Shown: one piece after another, positions 52,784 to 61,529 of the stretch
How the letters are laid out: every line of letters starts with the position of its first letter
Numbering within the stretch: the first letter of the stretch is position 1
DNA from: SIG424 sp045546695
GTDB taxonomy: Bacteria; Bacillota; Clostridia; UBA1212; UBA1255
DNA: 64,000 nucleotides
Assembly: GCA_045546695.1 (NCBI GenBank)
Contig: JAZQDE010000036.1
Location: 1 to 64,000 of the forward strand
Direction of reading: 5' to 3'
Program-made: the position numbers and the translations under genes
The notes under the pieces: generated by a model
What the model saw: only the letters and a program-made list of their open reading frames with translations
What the model was told of the DNA's origin: nothing
The model's database searches: none

Positions 52784-54994
52784 CCAGGGCTGAATGTCAG
52801 GAATTGTCAGCGTGAAAATATCGCTATCCGGACAAGCCTTAAGTCGCAACTCACACGGTTCAATATACTGCCCCATCAAAAGCGCCTTCGCGCACTCGCC
52901 CGCGCACTCACCCGCGCACTCGCCCGCGCACTCACCTGCACACTCACCTGCACAATCACCTGCGCCGGACTTCAGAGCGGAAGCTCGGATATGAAGCTCG
53001 ACAGGACCGGACCTTGCGACAGTACAATTTGTAATGCTGACGTGAGACAAACGACCGTCGGGGAAACACCTCGCCTGGCACGTTGCCTGAAGAGGAGTGG
53101 CAATTTCTACCACCTGGCGGTGGCCGGAAATATAGGCCGAAGCATCCAGATACTGGGTGCGTTTCTCGCTACTGAGAGTGCGATGCCACATATCAAAAGC
53201 AAAAACAGCCCATTTTGCGCCATTATCTGAAGGCGTTGTGAAAATACATGCGCTCAGGGCATGACGATCATCAACATAACAAGGAGCAATTTTACGGTTA
53301 CCGTCAGTCGACGCGACAGGACGGACATATTCACACAGCGGTTCGACAAGTCCGGGATCATCAACAAAAATGCAATGCCCCCTGTCAAGAGCCAGCGGCC
53401 CACCCCACGTGCGGCCGGCAATCCCGCCGGCATCGGCAATCCCGCCATTAACAGGATGCTGCAAAAACCGCTCGTGATACCTGGAAATGTCAACATTTTT
53501 CACAGAAATTGGCAGTGAAAAGCCACGCGCAAGCAGCACCTCAATAGCGGCTCCATCTGTAATAACAGGCAGGGTCAATAACTTACGTAGTTCTTCCATC
53601 GACATAGCATTTGCGTGCTCCGCAGACAAAAGCCACACGCCTTTTTCATCGGCGCCCGCTAAACCGATGGCGCCCGCTAAACCGGTGGCGCCCGCTAAGC
53701 CGGTGTAGCCCGCTAAACCGGCGGCGCCCGCTAAACCGCCGCCCTCAGAATCTGCACCGCCCACTGCCCTCATGGCAATCGAAATACCAAGAAAACGCAG
53801 CTCATTCGCAAAATTCATATTCTGCAAAACGTACTCAAAAGGCGAAAAACACTTGCGAAGATAAGCCTTCGCAGGAAAAGCAGCAAACCAGCCGGCCTGC
53901 AACGTACCACGATTGGCAGAAGACAATTTTTGCCAATAAGGACGATGAGAAGCAAAGGCAGACAGCATCTGCGAGTGCCACGACATGGGCTCATAATCAG
54001 CCATCAACATCGCATAACTCATACTGTCGGCACCATTCGCAAAATAATAAGAAGTCTCAAAACAAGTGCCGCCGATACTCTTGCCGTACACAACGTCGGG
54101 AAGATTTTCAATCTCGGGACAAATCTCATCAACATAATCCGGAAGCTGCATCGTCTGCCACGACATGTTTTCCGCCTTAATCACAAACCACCATGGAGTG
54201 TGGTCATTGTACATACCGCCACCGGGGCGGGCTACGGGCCGGCGGCCGGTCGCGCGGAACATTGGCTCCATGATAAAGCTAAAATCAAAGCCGGTATAAA
54301 GATTATATGGTGCATACTGGTAGCCCATACGACTCGAAGGCGACTCGGCGTGCACGATGAGGCTGACTTTTTCTGTAAACTCAGACAGCCCCTGCTTTAT
54401 AAAATCCATATATCTTTCACGCCAGATAATGTCACCAAAAGAAATCTCCTCGACTAACTTTTCACGTGAAAAGGAACTGCCGTACTGCTTGTTGAAAAGA
54501 GCAAGACAATCATCACAAAAACAGCCGTACGTTACCGGAAAATGGTTATCGGCGCGAAGGTCGTCATCAATCCACACGGTGTCAGGCTGAACCTGGCGCA
54601 CATACTCGCGGATATATTCAAGCGTATAATCAAGAAAATGTTTGCCGCGCCAGCAGAAACAATAGTCGCTTACGGTGCCGTCGTGGCCAACCATTTTCTC
54701 AACAGGACTGCCGGGGTAAACAAGACCACTGCAGTCGCGTGATGACATATATTGGCCGTGACCTATAGTGTTTGAAATCTGCAAAGAGACACGAAGGCCC
54801 GCCGACCTTAATTTCTCCGCAGACAAACGAAGAATCCGGGCAGACTGCGCATGAACTTCCTGCGACGGAAAACCATAATTCGTCGCCAGCCAGACTTCAT
54901 CACAAGAACCCGGATTTGCCGAAACGGCTGCGATAAACGAGTCAAGATAATCCTGATCTTTTTGTAAATCGCAGCCTAATCTCTGATATAACAT
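52760..54994 (-). CDS. Glycosidase-like TIM-barrel protein of unassigned family
   Basis: A 744-residue protein without signal peptide. The N-terminal half reads as a glycoside-hydrolase-type barrel: VWLATNYGFPSQEVH, a conserved acidic strand TVWIDDDLR (about 140-148), a CFCDDC motif and WRERYMDF, then EPMFR, HAESPSSRMGY and WWFVIKAENMSW. I cannot name the GH family; GH42-like clan A proteins are the nearest in feel. Two in-frame minisatellites interrupt it: a six-residue unit GLAGAT repeated five times near the middle and AGEC repeated near the end, both at likely domain boundaries. It starts 1 bp after mscL. Function is not assigned. Confidence 0.65.
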   Translation of the reverse strand: MLYQRLGCDLQKDQDYLDSFIAAVSANPGSCDEVWLATNYGFPSQEVHAQSARILRLSAEKLRSAGLRVSLQISNTIGHGQYMSSRDCSGLVYPGSPVEKMVGHDGTVSDYCFCWRGKHFLDYTLEYIREYVRQVQPDTVWIDDDLRADNHFPVTYGCFCDDCLALFNKQYGSSFSREKLVEEISFGDIIWRERYMDFIKQGLSEFTEKVSLIVHAESPSSRMGYQYAPYNLYTGFDFSFIMEPMFRATGRRPVARPGGGMYNDHTPWWFVIKAENMSWQTMQLPDYVDEICPEIENLPDVVYGKSIGGTCFETSYYFANGADSMSYAMLMADYEPMSWHSQMLSAFASHRPYWQKLSSANRGTLQAGWFAAFPAKAYLRKCFSPFEYVLQNMNFANELRFLGISIAMRAVGGADSEGGGLAGAAGLAGYTGLAGATGLAGAIGLAGADEKGVWLLSAEHANAMSMEELRKLLTLPVITDGAAIEVLLARGFSLPISVKNVDISRYHERFLQHPVNGGIADAGGIAGRTWGGPLALDRGHCIFVDDPGLVEPLCEYVRPVASTDGNRKIAPCYVDDRHALSACIFTTPSDNGAKWAVFAFDMWHRTLSSEKRTQYLDASAYISGHRQVVEIATPLQATCQARCFPDGRLSHVSITNCTVARSGPVELHIRASALKSGAGDCAGECAGECAGECAGECAGECAKALLMGQYIEPCELRLKACPDSDIFTLTIPDIQPWSVVTVFF
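52890..52961 (-). repeat. In-frame 12-bp minisatellite near the end of the glycosidase-like gene
   Basis: Six copies of GCGCACTCGCCC (plus strand) with few changes, each coding GECA on the minus strand. The introduced Cys residues recur every four residues. Confidence 0.95.
53652..53741 (-). repeat. In-frame 18-bp minisatellite in the middle of the glycosidase-like gene
   Basis: Five copies of GCGCCCGCTAAACCGGTG (plus strand), coding GLAGA plus a variable residue (I, T, Y, A). Confidence 0.95.
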
Positions 54995-54995
54995 A

Positions 54996-55580
54996 TTATT
55001 CTTTCTTCAAAAGATCGCGAATCTGCTTGAGAAGCTCTTCTGTAGAAGGATTAGCTTCTTTCTCAAGTCTCGCTGCTTCTTCAGCGGCAGCAGCAGCTTC
55101 AGCCTCTTTCTTTGCCTTGTCAGCAAAATATGCTTCAACAGCAGCCTTGTCACTGCGTTTAATACCCTGAGCCTTCATAGCAGCCTTGTCCTCTTTGGAA
55201 ATCTTGCCGGCCTTAACTTTACTGGATCCATCGCGCATCTTGTTGATTGCCTTTACAATGCAGAAGAGAACGAAAGCAATGATAATGAAGTTGATAATCG
55301 CGTTGATGAATGCACCCCAGTCAATGTAAATAGAGTTTGCAAGATCAATTTCGCCTGTTTCAGCAATGATTGCAGGGTCACCAAGGAAAGTATAAATCTC
55401 GCTCAGTGAGTTTGCGCCAAAAATCAGCGCAAGTAAGTAGTTAATAAACGGCTTGAGAATGTTATTGCTCAGCGCATTTACGATAGCGGTGAAAGAACTG
55501 CCGACGATAACACCAACAGCCATGTCAACAACGTTACCACGTGTTATGAATTTCTTGAATTCAGCAAAAAAATTTTTCAC
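54996..55580 (-). CDS. mscL: Large-conductance mechanosensitive channel
   Basis: A 194-residue membrane channel that opens on osmotic downshift. KKFITRGNVVDMAVGVIVGSSF starts TM1 (about 15-45), a periplasmic loop follows, and TM2 is at about 78-103. The cytoplasmic tail is longer than the usual 25-30 residues and is a charged coiled coil (KKEAEAAAAAEEAARLEKEA) ending in LLKKE, so the protein is about 50 residues longer than Escherichia coli MscL. It is 25 bp after the EamA gene and 1 bp before the glycosidase-like gene. Confidence 0.95.
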   Translation of the reverse strand: MKNFFAEFKKFITRGNVVDMAVGVIVGSSFTAIVNALSNNILKPFINYLLALIFGANSLSEIYTFLGDPAIIAETGEIDLANSIYIDWGAFINAIINFIIIAFVLFCIVKAINKMRDGSSKVKAGKISKEDKAAMKAQGIKRSDKAAVEAYFADKAKKEAEAAAAAEEAARLEKEANPSTEELLKQIRDLLKKE

Positions 55581-55605
55581 AGAAAACGACCTCTTTCTTT
55601 TTTAA

Positions 55606-56508
55606 TTAATTGTTACGATTATACGATTTTTCTTTGCGCATGTCAAAGACTGCAATCAAAATACTGGCAGAAATTACCAGCACCGAGCCGATAGCTGTCC
55701 TCAGCGTTATTTTTTCACTAAAAACGAGCGCTCCGACAACGACACCGGTGATAGGTTCAAGCGTACTCAGGATAGAAGTTTTCTGCCCGCCGATGATAAA
55801 AGTACTCTGCTGGAAAAGCGCCACGGCGCCTACGGTCACTGCCATCGCGAACACAAAACACAAAATCCAGCCACGTGCAGACGAAGGAAGCGTCATTTCA
55901 CCGGTGAAAAGGCAGATAGCCAGCGTGACGGCGCTGCTGATGGCCGCAATGTAAAAGCAAAACAGATATCCTGTTGTCGTGCGCTGCGAAAAGCCGGAGA
56001 GCAGCAAAACGTACATCGCAAACGTAACGGCCGAGCCCAGAGAACACAACACGCCGGTCGCGTCGAGCTTCTGTCCCGGTGAAAAGAACATCAGAATGCC
56101 GACAATACATATGATAATGCTGATGAGATTGCCCTTCGGCACCTTTTGTCTGAAGAAAAGGAAGCCGGCGATGACAACGATAGCCGGATAGCCGAAATGG
56201 AAAACAGTGGCAGTGCCGGAATCTATAAATTGGTAAGACGAAAAAAGCAGAATCGGCGTAAGCGAGCAGCCCAGAATGGAAATTAATGACATTTTCGGAA
56301 GCTCACGAAGCGGCACTTTTAATGATTTGCATTGCAAAAGCGCGAGCACAGCGAGCGCCGGCAGGGCAAAAAAGTTCCTGTAAAATACAAGTGAAAACGG
56401 CGTGACGCCGTCAGCGTATATGTATTTTGCCATGAGGGGCATGCAGCCGTAGATCACCGCACTTGCAATCGCAAAAATATATCCTTGTAAAACCTTTCGT
56501 CCGGTCAT
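55606..56508 (-). CDS. EamA/DMT-superfamily transporter
   Basis: A 300-residue protein with ten hydrophobic helices in two EamA halves (first half start YIFAIASAVIYGCMPLMAKY; second half PITGVVVGALVFSEKITLRTAIG). The internal glycine-rich GALVFSEK motif near residue 255 is diagnostic. Substrate is unknown. The ribosome site region is a tandem duplication. It lies 97 bp after ispH-rpsA and its terminator, so it starts a new unit with mscL. Confidence 0.85.
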   Translation of the reverse strand: MTGRKVLQGYIFAIASAVIYGCMPLMAKYIYADGVTPFSLVFYRNFFALPALAVLALLQCKSLKVPLRELPKMSLISILGCSLTPILLFSSYQFIDSGTATVFHFGYPAIVVIAGFLFFRQKVPKGNLISIIICIVGILMFFSPGQKLDATGVLCSLGSAVTFAMYVLLLSGFSQRTTTGYLFCFYIAAISSAVTLAICLFTGEMTLPSSARGWILCFVFAMAVTVGAVALFQQSTFIIGGQKTSILSTLEPITGVVVGALVFSEKITLRTAIGSVLVISASILIAVFDMRKEKSYNRNN

Positions 56509-56538
56509 AGATGAATTTCCTTATAGATGAATTTCCTT
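56507..56538. repeat. 16-bp tandem duplication at the start of the EamA gene
   Basis: ATAGATGAATTTCCTT occurs twice head to tail (56507-56522, 56523-56538). On the minus strand each copy carries AAGGAAA, so the ribosome site is doubled. Confidence 0.9.
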
Positions 56539-56565
56539 TATTTACCAATTGTCAATGCAACACAA

Positions 56566-56595
56566 AAAGAGCAGAGAACAAAAGCTCTGCTCTTT
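56566..56595 (-). terminator. Terminator after ispH-rpsA
   Basis: AAAGAGCAGAG and CTCTGCTCTTT form a perfect 11-bp stem with an 8-nt loop, followed on the minus strand by TTTTG. Confidence 0.88.
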
Positions 56596-56614
56596 ATCTG
56601 TTGTTTAATACAAA

Positions 56615-58942
56615 TTACTCAGCGTCAGTAGTCTCAACGTCCTGGAGCTGTGCAGCAAGGAGGTCGCCTAAAGATGTACCGATTGAAGACTCAACGTCAG
56701 CAACAACAACGTCTTCTTTGTTTTCTTTTCTAGGCTTTCTCTCACCACGAGGCTTGCGCTCTCTTACAGGAGCTTCGCCGTTCTCGCCTTCCTGAGCTTC
56801 AGCGCGAGGCTTTCTGCGAGGTCTTTCTTTCTTTTCAGGAACGATAGGATTGCCATCTTCGTCATATTCAACAGGCTTCGGCTCCGGATTGTATTCCTGA
56901 ACATCACGGATGCTGAGGTTGATCTTCTTCTCAGCGATGTTAGTATCAATAATCTTAGCCATAACCTTCTGACCAATCTTGAGGCAGTCAGCTGCGCTCT
57001 GGATTCTCTGGTTAGAAATCTGTGAAATGTGAACGAGACCGTCAACGCCGGGAGCGATGTTTACGAATACGCCGAAAGCAACAAATCTAACAACTGTAAC
57101 TTCGAGAATATCGCCAACCTGGTAGAGGTTTTCTGCGTCGAACCATGGGTTCTCTTCTGCCTTGCGGTAGCCGAGAGAAATTCTCTGCTTTTCACGGTCA
57201 AATTCAAGAACCTTAACTTCAACTTCCTGGCCTACGCTGAGAACTTCCTTCGGATGCTTAACTCTGTTCCATGAAAGCTCTGACATATGGATAAGTCCGT
57301 CGTATCCGCCGAGATCTACGAAAGCACCGAAAGGTGTGAGGCTCTTAACAACACCGGTATATGTACCGCCGAGTTCGATCTTGCCCCAGAAAGCTTCTTC
57401 CTTCTTTGTTCTCTGCTCAACGAGGATAACTTTGCGTGAACCAACAATACGATTGTGGCCGCGTGGACCCTTTTCGAATGCTGTGATAATAACTTCGATT
57501 GTCTTGCCTACAAATGAAGAGAGGTCTCTGATGAACTTCTCTGAAAGCTGTGATGCAGGAATGAAAATACGAACTGAACCAAGGAAAGCAACTACGCCGC
57601 CGTTAACTGCTTCAGCAACTCTTACATTAACAGGAGTCTGGTTAGCAAAAGAATCTTCAAGAAGCTTCATGTTCTTCTTGTTATCAACGCGTCTCTTAGA
57701 CAAAATAGCTTCGCCGTCTTTGTCACTTACTTTGACAACCATAGCTTCTACTTCATCGCCGATCTTAAGCTGCTCAATGTCAAATCCGGGAACTTCTTCA
57801 AACTCATCCATAGCGATGAAGCCTTCGAACTTGAAGCCTAAATCGATATAAACGCCCTTTGAATCGATCTTGCTGATAGGACCTGTAACAACCTGTCCGC
57901 TTGTAATTGTTGTGAGGCTATTATTCAATAAATCCTCAAAACTGTTCTCCGATTCGTCAGCTGCTTCTGCTGCAACTTCTGCAACTTCTTCAACAACAGC
58001 TTCTTCAACCGGTGCTACTTCGATAGCGTCCTCAGCTACAACTTCTGCAGCTTCGATAACGTCTTCTACTTTAGTAATTTCTTCGCTCATAAAACCAATG
58101 ACCTCCTCGATGACCTTATCGGGCGTCGATGCACCCGCAGTCACTCCCACTTTTTTAAATACATTTTTGCGCACACCATCCAGCTCCTTGGCTGATTCTA
58201 CAAGAACAGCATCAGGGCATACTTCAAGGCTTATGTCATATAGCTTACGAGTATTTGAACTCATCCGGCTACCGACAACAATCATAAAGTCAACTTCTGA
58301 TGCAATTTTTATAGTATCCTGCTGTCGCAAAGATGTAGCACTGCATATTGTATCAAAAAAACGCACATTGTCAAAGGAATTTTTAAAAAAATTTACAATT
58401 TCGGCGAATTTTTTTTGTGAAAAAGTAGTCTGGGCCACAACGCTATACAATATATTGTGTTTGTACTTTTCACCATTATTTAAAAAATTTTGAAATTCTT
58501 CAAAAGAGTTACAAATTTCAGCAGAATTGTCGCAAAAACCGTTAATTCCTATAACTTCGGGATGGTTCGGATCGCCGATGATGACGATTTTTCTGCCGCT
58601 TTCATATTCTCTTTTGACTAAGTCATGTATCTTGGCTACAAAGGGGCACGTAGCGTCGATGATTTCGTATCCCTTTTCACGAAGCCCCTCGTAAACAACG
58701 GGCGCCACACCATGCGCGCGGATAATCACCTTATCCCCATCGCCGGCAGGCGCAAGTGCGTCCAGATTGTTTACCGTCTTAAGTCCCATGCCGGCAAGTT
58801 CGTCTGTCACAGTCTGATTGTGAATCAGCTCGCCGTAACAAAAGACTTTGCGATCATTGTTTTCAACAGCGGCGTATGCTGTTTTGACAGCTTTTGCCAC
58901 GCCGAAACAAAATCCTGCAGACGGAACCTTAATTATTTCCAT
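56615..58942 (-). CDS. ispH-rpsA: IspH (HMBPP reductase) fused to ribosomal protein S1
   Basis: A 775-residue fusion known in Clostridia. Residues 1 to about 285 are IspH, the last MEP-pathway step, with cluster Cys C12, C99 and C200. An acidic Ala/Glu/Val linker (about 290-335) leads to four S1 RNA-binding domains (about 350-415, 435-500, 520-590, 607-675) and a basic Arg/Lys-rich tail. The start (58940-58942) overlaps the end of plsC by 14 bp. How the two activities are coordinated is unknown; the gene order plsC-cmk-ispH/rpsA is typical. Confidence 0.96.
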   Translation of the reverse strand: MEIIKVPSAGFCFGVAKAVKTAYAAVENNDRKVFCYGELIHNQTVTDELAGMGLKTVNNLDALAPAGDGDKVIIRAHGVAPVVYEGLREKGYEIIDATCPFVAKIHDLVKREYESGRKIVIIGDPNHPEVIGINGFCDNSAEICNSFEEFQNFLNNGEKYKHNILYSVVAQTTFSQKKFAEIVNFFKNSFDNVRFFDTICSATSLRQQDTIKIASEVDFMIVVGSRMSSNTRKLYDISLEVCPDAVLVESAKELDGVRKNVFKKVGVTAGASTPDKVIEEVIGFMSEEITKVEDVIEAAEVVAEDAIEVAPVEEAVVEEVAEVAAEAADESENSFEDLLNNSLTTITSGQVVTGPISKIDSKGVYIDLGFKFEGFIAMDEFEEVPGFDIEQLKIGDEVEAMVVKVSDKDGEAILSKRRVDNKKNMKLLEDSFANQTPVNVRVAEAVNGGVVAFLGSVRIFIPASQLSEKFIRDLSSFVGKTIEVIITAFEKGPRGHNRIVGSRKVILVEQRTKKEEAFWGKIELGGTYTGVVKSLTPFGAFVDLGGYDGLIHMSELSWNRVKHPKEVLSVGQEVEVKVLEFDREKQRISLGYRKAEENPWFDAENLYQVGDILEVTVVRFVAFGVFVNIAPGVDGLVHISQISNQRIQSAADCLKIGQKVMAKIIDTNIAEKKINLSIRDVQEYNPEPKPVEYDEDGNPIVPEKKERPRRKPRAEAQEGENGEAPVRERKPRGERKPRKENKEDVVVADVESSIGTSLGDLLAAQLQDVETTDAE

Positions 58943-59543
58943 CTTCTACCTCCATAAGAGCGTAGCATTTTTCTAATATTTCACGTGAAAATTCCATATA
59001 ATCCGCCTTGGTGAAAGGATGTTCGGGATCGTTTTTGGGAAGATAATATGGGTCGCCGAATCTTACGTATACTTTGCCGAAAAGTCTGTATTTGCCCCAG
59101 ACAGCAACCGGCTGAACGGGAACGCCCGCTTCTATTGCAAACTTTGCAACGCCTGCATGCGTTTTGCCCGGCTTCGTGGCATCTTTGTGGCGTGTGCCTT
59201 CCGGGAAAATACCAACGAGCTCGCCCTGCTGCAGAAGATGAAGTGCCGTCTTTGCCGCGCCTACATCCGCACAACCGCGGTCTACGGGAAACGCGCCGCA
59301 ACTTCTGATAAATTTACCAAAAAGCTTGTTTTTGAAAAGCTCTTTTTTGGCCATCCAGTTAAGATATCTCGGTGCTTTTACGCCAATCATAATCATGTCG
59401 AGCATTGACTTGTGGTTTGATGCTATCATTCCGCCGCCTTCCGGTATCAGTTTTTCAACGTCATAGACTTTGAGTCTGATAAATACATGGCAAATAATGT
59501 TAGCCAACACTCTATAGAATTCCATCAATTTCCTTTTTTTCAT
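58929..59543 (-). CDS. plsC: 1-acyl-glycerol-3-phosphate acyltransferase
   Basis: A 204-residue membrane-associated acyltransferase that makes phosphatidic acid. The HX4D motif reads NHKSMLD (about 42-48) and FPEGTRHKD is at about 120-128. A short hydrophobic N-terminus anchors it. The start overlaps the cmk stop as ATGA. Confidence 0.93.
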   Translation of the reverse strand: MKKRKLMEFYRVLANIICHVFIRLKVYDVEKLIPEGGGMIASNHKSMLDMIMIGVKAPRYLNWMAKKELFKNKLFGKFIRSCGAFPVDRGCADVGAAKTALHLLQQGELVGIFPEGTRHKDATKPGKTHAGVAKFAIEAGVPVQPVAVWGKYRLFGKVYVRFGDPYYLPKNDPEHPFTKADYMEFSREILEKCYALMEVEDGNN

Positions 59544-60223
59544 AAATTGATCTTCTTTCTTACTATATTTATTATGGCATCTACGCTCTGTTGTCTGTCG
59601 AGGTCAGATGTGTCGAGGAAAACGGCGTCTTCTGCCTGTCGGAGCGGTGAAACGGCTCTGTTCATGTCGTTGTCGTCGCGTCTGTTTATGTCTTCGAGGA
59701 CTTCTTCGTACGTAACTTTGTCGCCTTTTTCGATGAGTTCTTTATATCTGCGGTCAGCTCTCGCCTCGCGGCTTGCAGTCAGATATATTTTCACTTCCGC
59801 ATCGGGAAGCACGCACGTACCGATATCGCGTCCGTCCATAACAACACTCTTGCCTGCAGCAATTTTTCTTTGAAGGTCAACGAGTTTTACGCGCACCTCC
59901 GGGATTTTTGATATGTCGGAGGCTTTCATGGACACCCATGGCTCTCTGATTGTGAGTGAAACGTCTTCGCCGTTGAGTGATACGGTCTGCTGTCCGTCTT
60001 CGTATGCGATTCCGATATCAAGAGAATCAAGAAGCGGGATAACGTTTTCACGGTCGTTTACGTCAATTCCCTTGCGTGTGGCATACACGGCTGCGGCGCG
60101 GTACATAGCGCCCGTGTCAAGATATGTAATTTTCAGCTGCTCAGCAAGTCTTTTTGCCGTTGAACTTTTGCCCGCGCCTGAAGGTCCGTCGATTGCAATT
60201 GCAAAGCATTTTTTGTCTTCCAT
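59540..60223 (-). CDS. cmk: Cytidylate kinase
   Basis: A 227-residue kinase that phosphorylates CMP and dCMP. P-loop GPSGAGKSS (about 14-22), DTGAMYRA (about 36-43), DGRDIGTCVLP (about 131-141) and the ASREARADRRYKEL lid are present. Length is normal. It sits between proA (14 bp) and plsC. Confidence 0.95.
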   Translation of the reverse strand: MEDKKCFAIAIDGPSGAGKSSTAKRLAEQLKITYLDTGAMYRAAAVYATRKGIDVNDRENVIPLLDSLDIGIAYEDGQQTVSLNGEDVSLTIREPWVSMKASDISKIPEVRVKLVDLQRKIAAGKSVVMDGRDIGTCVLPDAEVKIYLTASREARADRRYKELIEKGDKVTYEEVLEDINRRDDNDMNRAVSPLRQAEDAVFLDTSDLDRQQSVDAIINIVRKKINL

Positions 60224-60237
60224 ATTCTACCTGCCTT

Positions 60238-61527
60238 TTATTGTCTGATCTGCCCTTTACCGTTGATTATATATTTATATGTTGTAAGTTCGCTAAGGCC
60301 CATCGGTCCTCTTGCGTGGAGCTTCTGGTTGCTGATGCCGATCTCTGCGCCGAGTCCGAATTCAAATCCATCTGTGAAACGTGTCGATGCGTTTACGTAT
60401 ACGCATGATGCGTCTACCAGTTCCTGGAATCTGACTGCTGTTGTGAAATTCTCTGTGATTATTGCTTCTGAGTGTCTTGTTCCGTGCGCGTTGATGTGGG
60501 CAATCGCTTCGTCTGCGTCGTCGACAATTTTCACAGCGAGGATGTAATCGTTGTATTCTGTATCCCAGTCTTCTTCTTTTGCGTCGATTACGTAAGACAT
60601 GTCGATGTCATCGCAGCCGGAATCTTTCAAGGCTGCCATTGTCTTTTCACAGACGCGGAGCTGAGTCTTTCTTTCGATGAGTTCGCGTGCCATAGCAGGC
60701 AGGAAAATGTCTGCGATAACACTGTTTACGAGGACTGTTTCTACTGCATTGCAGACTGACGGTCTTTGTGTCTTGGCATTTATGACTACGTCGAGTGCCA
60801 TTTTGAAGTCTGCGTCTTCGTCTACATAAATATGGCAATTGCCGGTGCCTGTCTGGATTACCGGAACAGTTGAGTTCTTTACGACTGTTTCGATGAGTCC
60901 TTTGCCACCTCTTGGAATAAGAACGTCAACGTATTTATTGAGCTGCATAAGTTCTGTTGCGACTTCTCTTGCTGTGTTGTCGATGAGCTGTACGCAGTCG
61001 GGGCTGACGCCGTTTGCTTCAAGTGCATCGGCGAAGATTTTTGCTACTGCGAGGTTTGAGTTGATGGCTTCTTTGCCGCCTCTTAAGATGCAGGCGTTGC
61101 CTGATTTGATGCAAAGGCCGGCTGCGTCTGCAGTTACGTTTGGTCTTGCTTCAAATATGATGCCAAGAACTCCCAGCGGTACTGATTTTTTTACGATTTG
61201 CAGTCCATTTTCACATGTATTGCCGCCGAGTACGTTGCCTACCGGGTCTTTTAATGCCATAAGCTGGATGAGACCTTCTGCCATGCCTTCGAGTCTTGCC
61301 GGTGTAAGGCGGAGTCTGTCTTGCATCGATGTGCTCATGCCGTTTGATTTTGCATTTTCAAGGTCAATGTTGTTCGCTGCGATGATTTCTTCGCTGCGGC
61401 TTATGAGCATGTCGGCTGCCGTCTTCAGAATGTCGTTTTTAATTTTTACGGGCAGCGTTGCGAGCTGCATTGATGCAGCTTTTGCCTTTTTACCATAATT
61501 TTCAAGATATTCAGTGTACTGTGACAT
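60238..61527 (-). CDS. proA: Gamma-glutamyl phosphate reductase
   Basis: A 429-residue aldehyde-dehydrogenase-fold enzyme that reduces glutamyl phosphate for proline synthesis. GVLGIIFEARPNVTADA, the ALRGGKEA loop region and the catalytic Cys in PSVCNAVE (about 258) are present. It is 2 bp after proB. Confidence 0.95.
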   Translation of the reverse strand: MSQYTEYLENYGKKAKAASMQLATLPVKIKNDILKTAADMLISRSEEIIAANNIDLENAKSNGMSTSMQDRLRLTPARLEGMAEGLIQLMALKDPVGNVLGGNTCENGLQIVKKSVPLGVLGIIFEARPNVTADAAGLCIKSGNACILRGGKEAINSNLAVAKIFADALEANGVSPDCVQLIDNTAREVATELMQLNKYVDVLIPRGGKGLIETVVKNSTVPVIQTGTGNCHIYVDEDADFKMALDVVINAKTQRPSVCNAVETVLVNSVIADIFLPAMARELIERKTQLRVCEKTMAALKDSGCDDIDMSYVIDAKEEDWDTEYNDYILAVKIVDDADEAIAHINAHGTRHSEAIITENFTTAVRFQELVDASCVYVNASTRFTDGFEFGLGAEIGISNQKLHARGPMGLSELTTYKYIINGKGQIRQ

Positions 61528-61529
61528 AA

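Noticed and set aside
53611..54180. 189-codon plus-strand frame opposite the glycosidase-like gene
   Set aside because: Low-complexity antisense of the minisatellite; no start context.
4852..58474. GGTGAAAAG as a simple effect of the codon pair Gly-Glu-Lys
   Set aside because: The five minus-strand nonamers do read GEK in genes, but the ten plus-strand copies are template-sense and lie in all codon phases or in non-coding DNA, so codon use alone is not enough.
57336..58493. Two long plus-strand frames opposite ispH-rpsA
   Set aside because: Ser/Thr-rich shadows of the S1 domains and the Glu/Ala linker.
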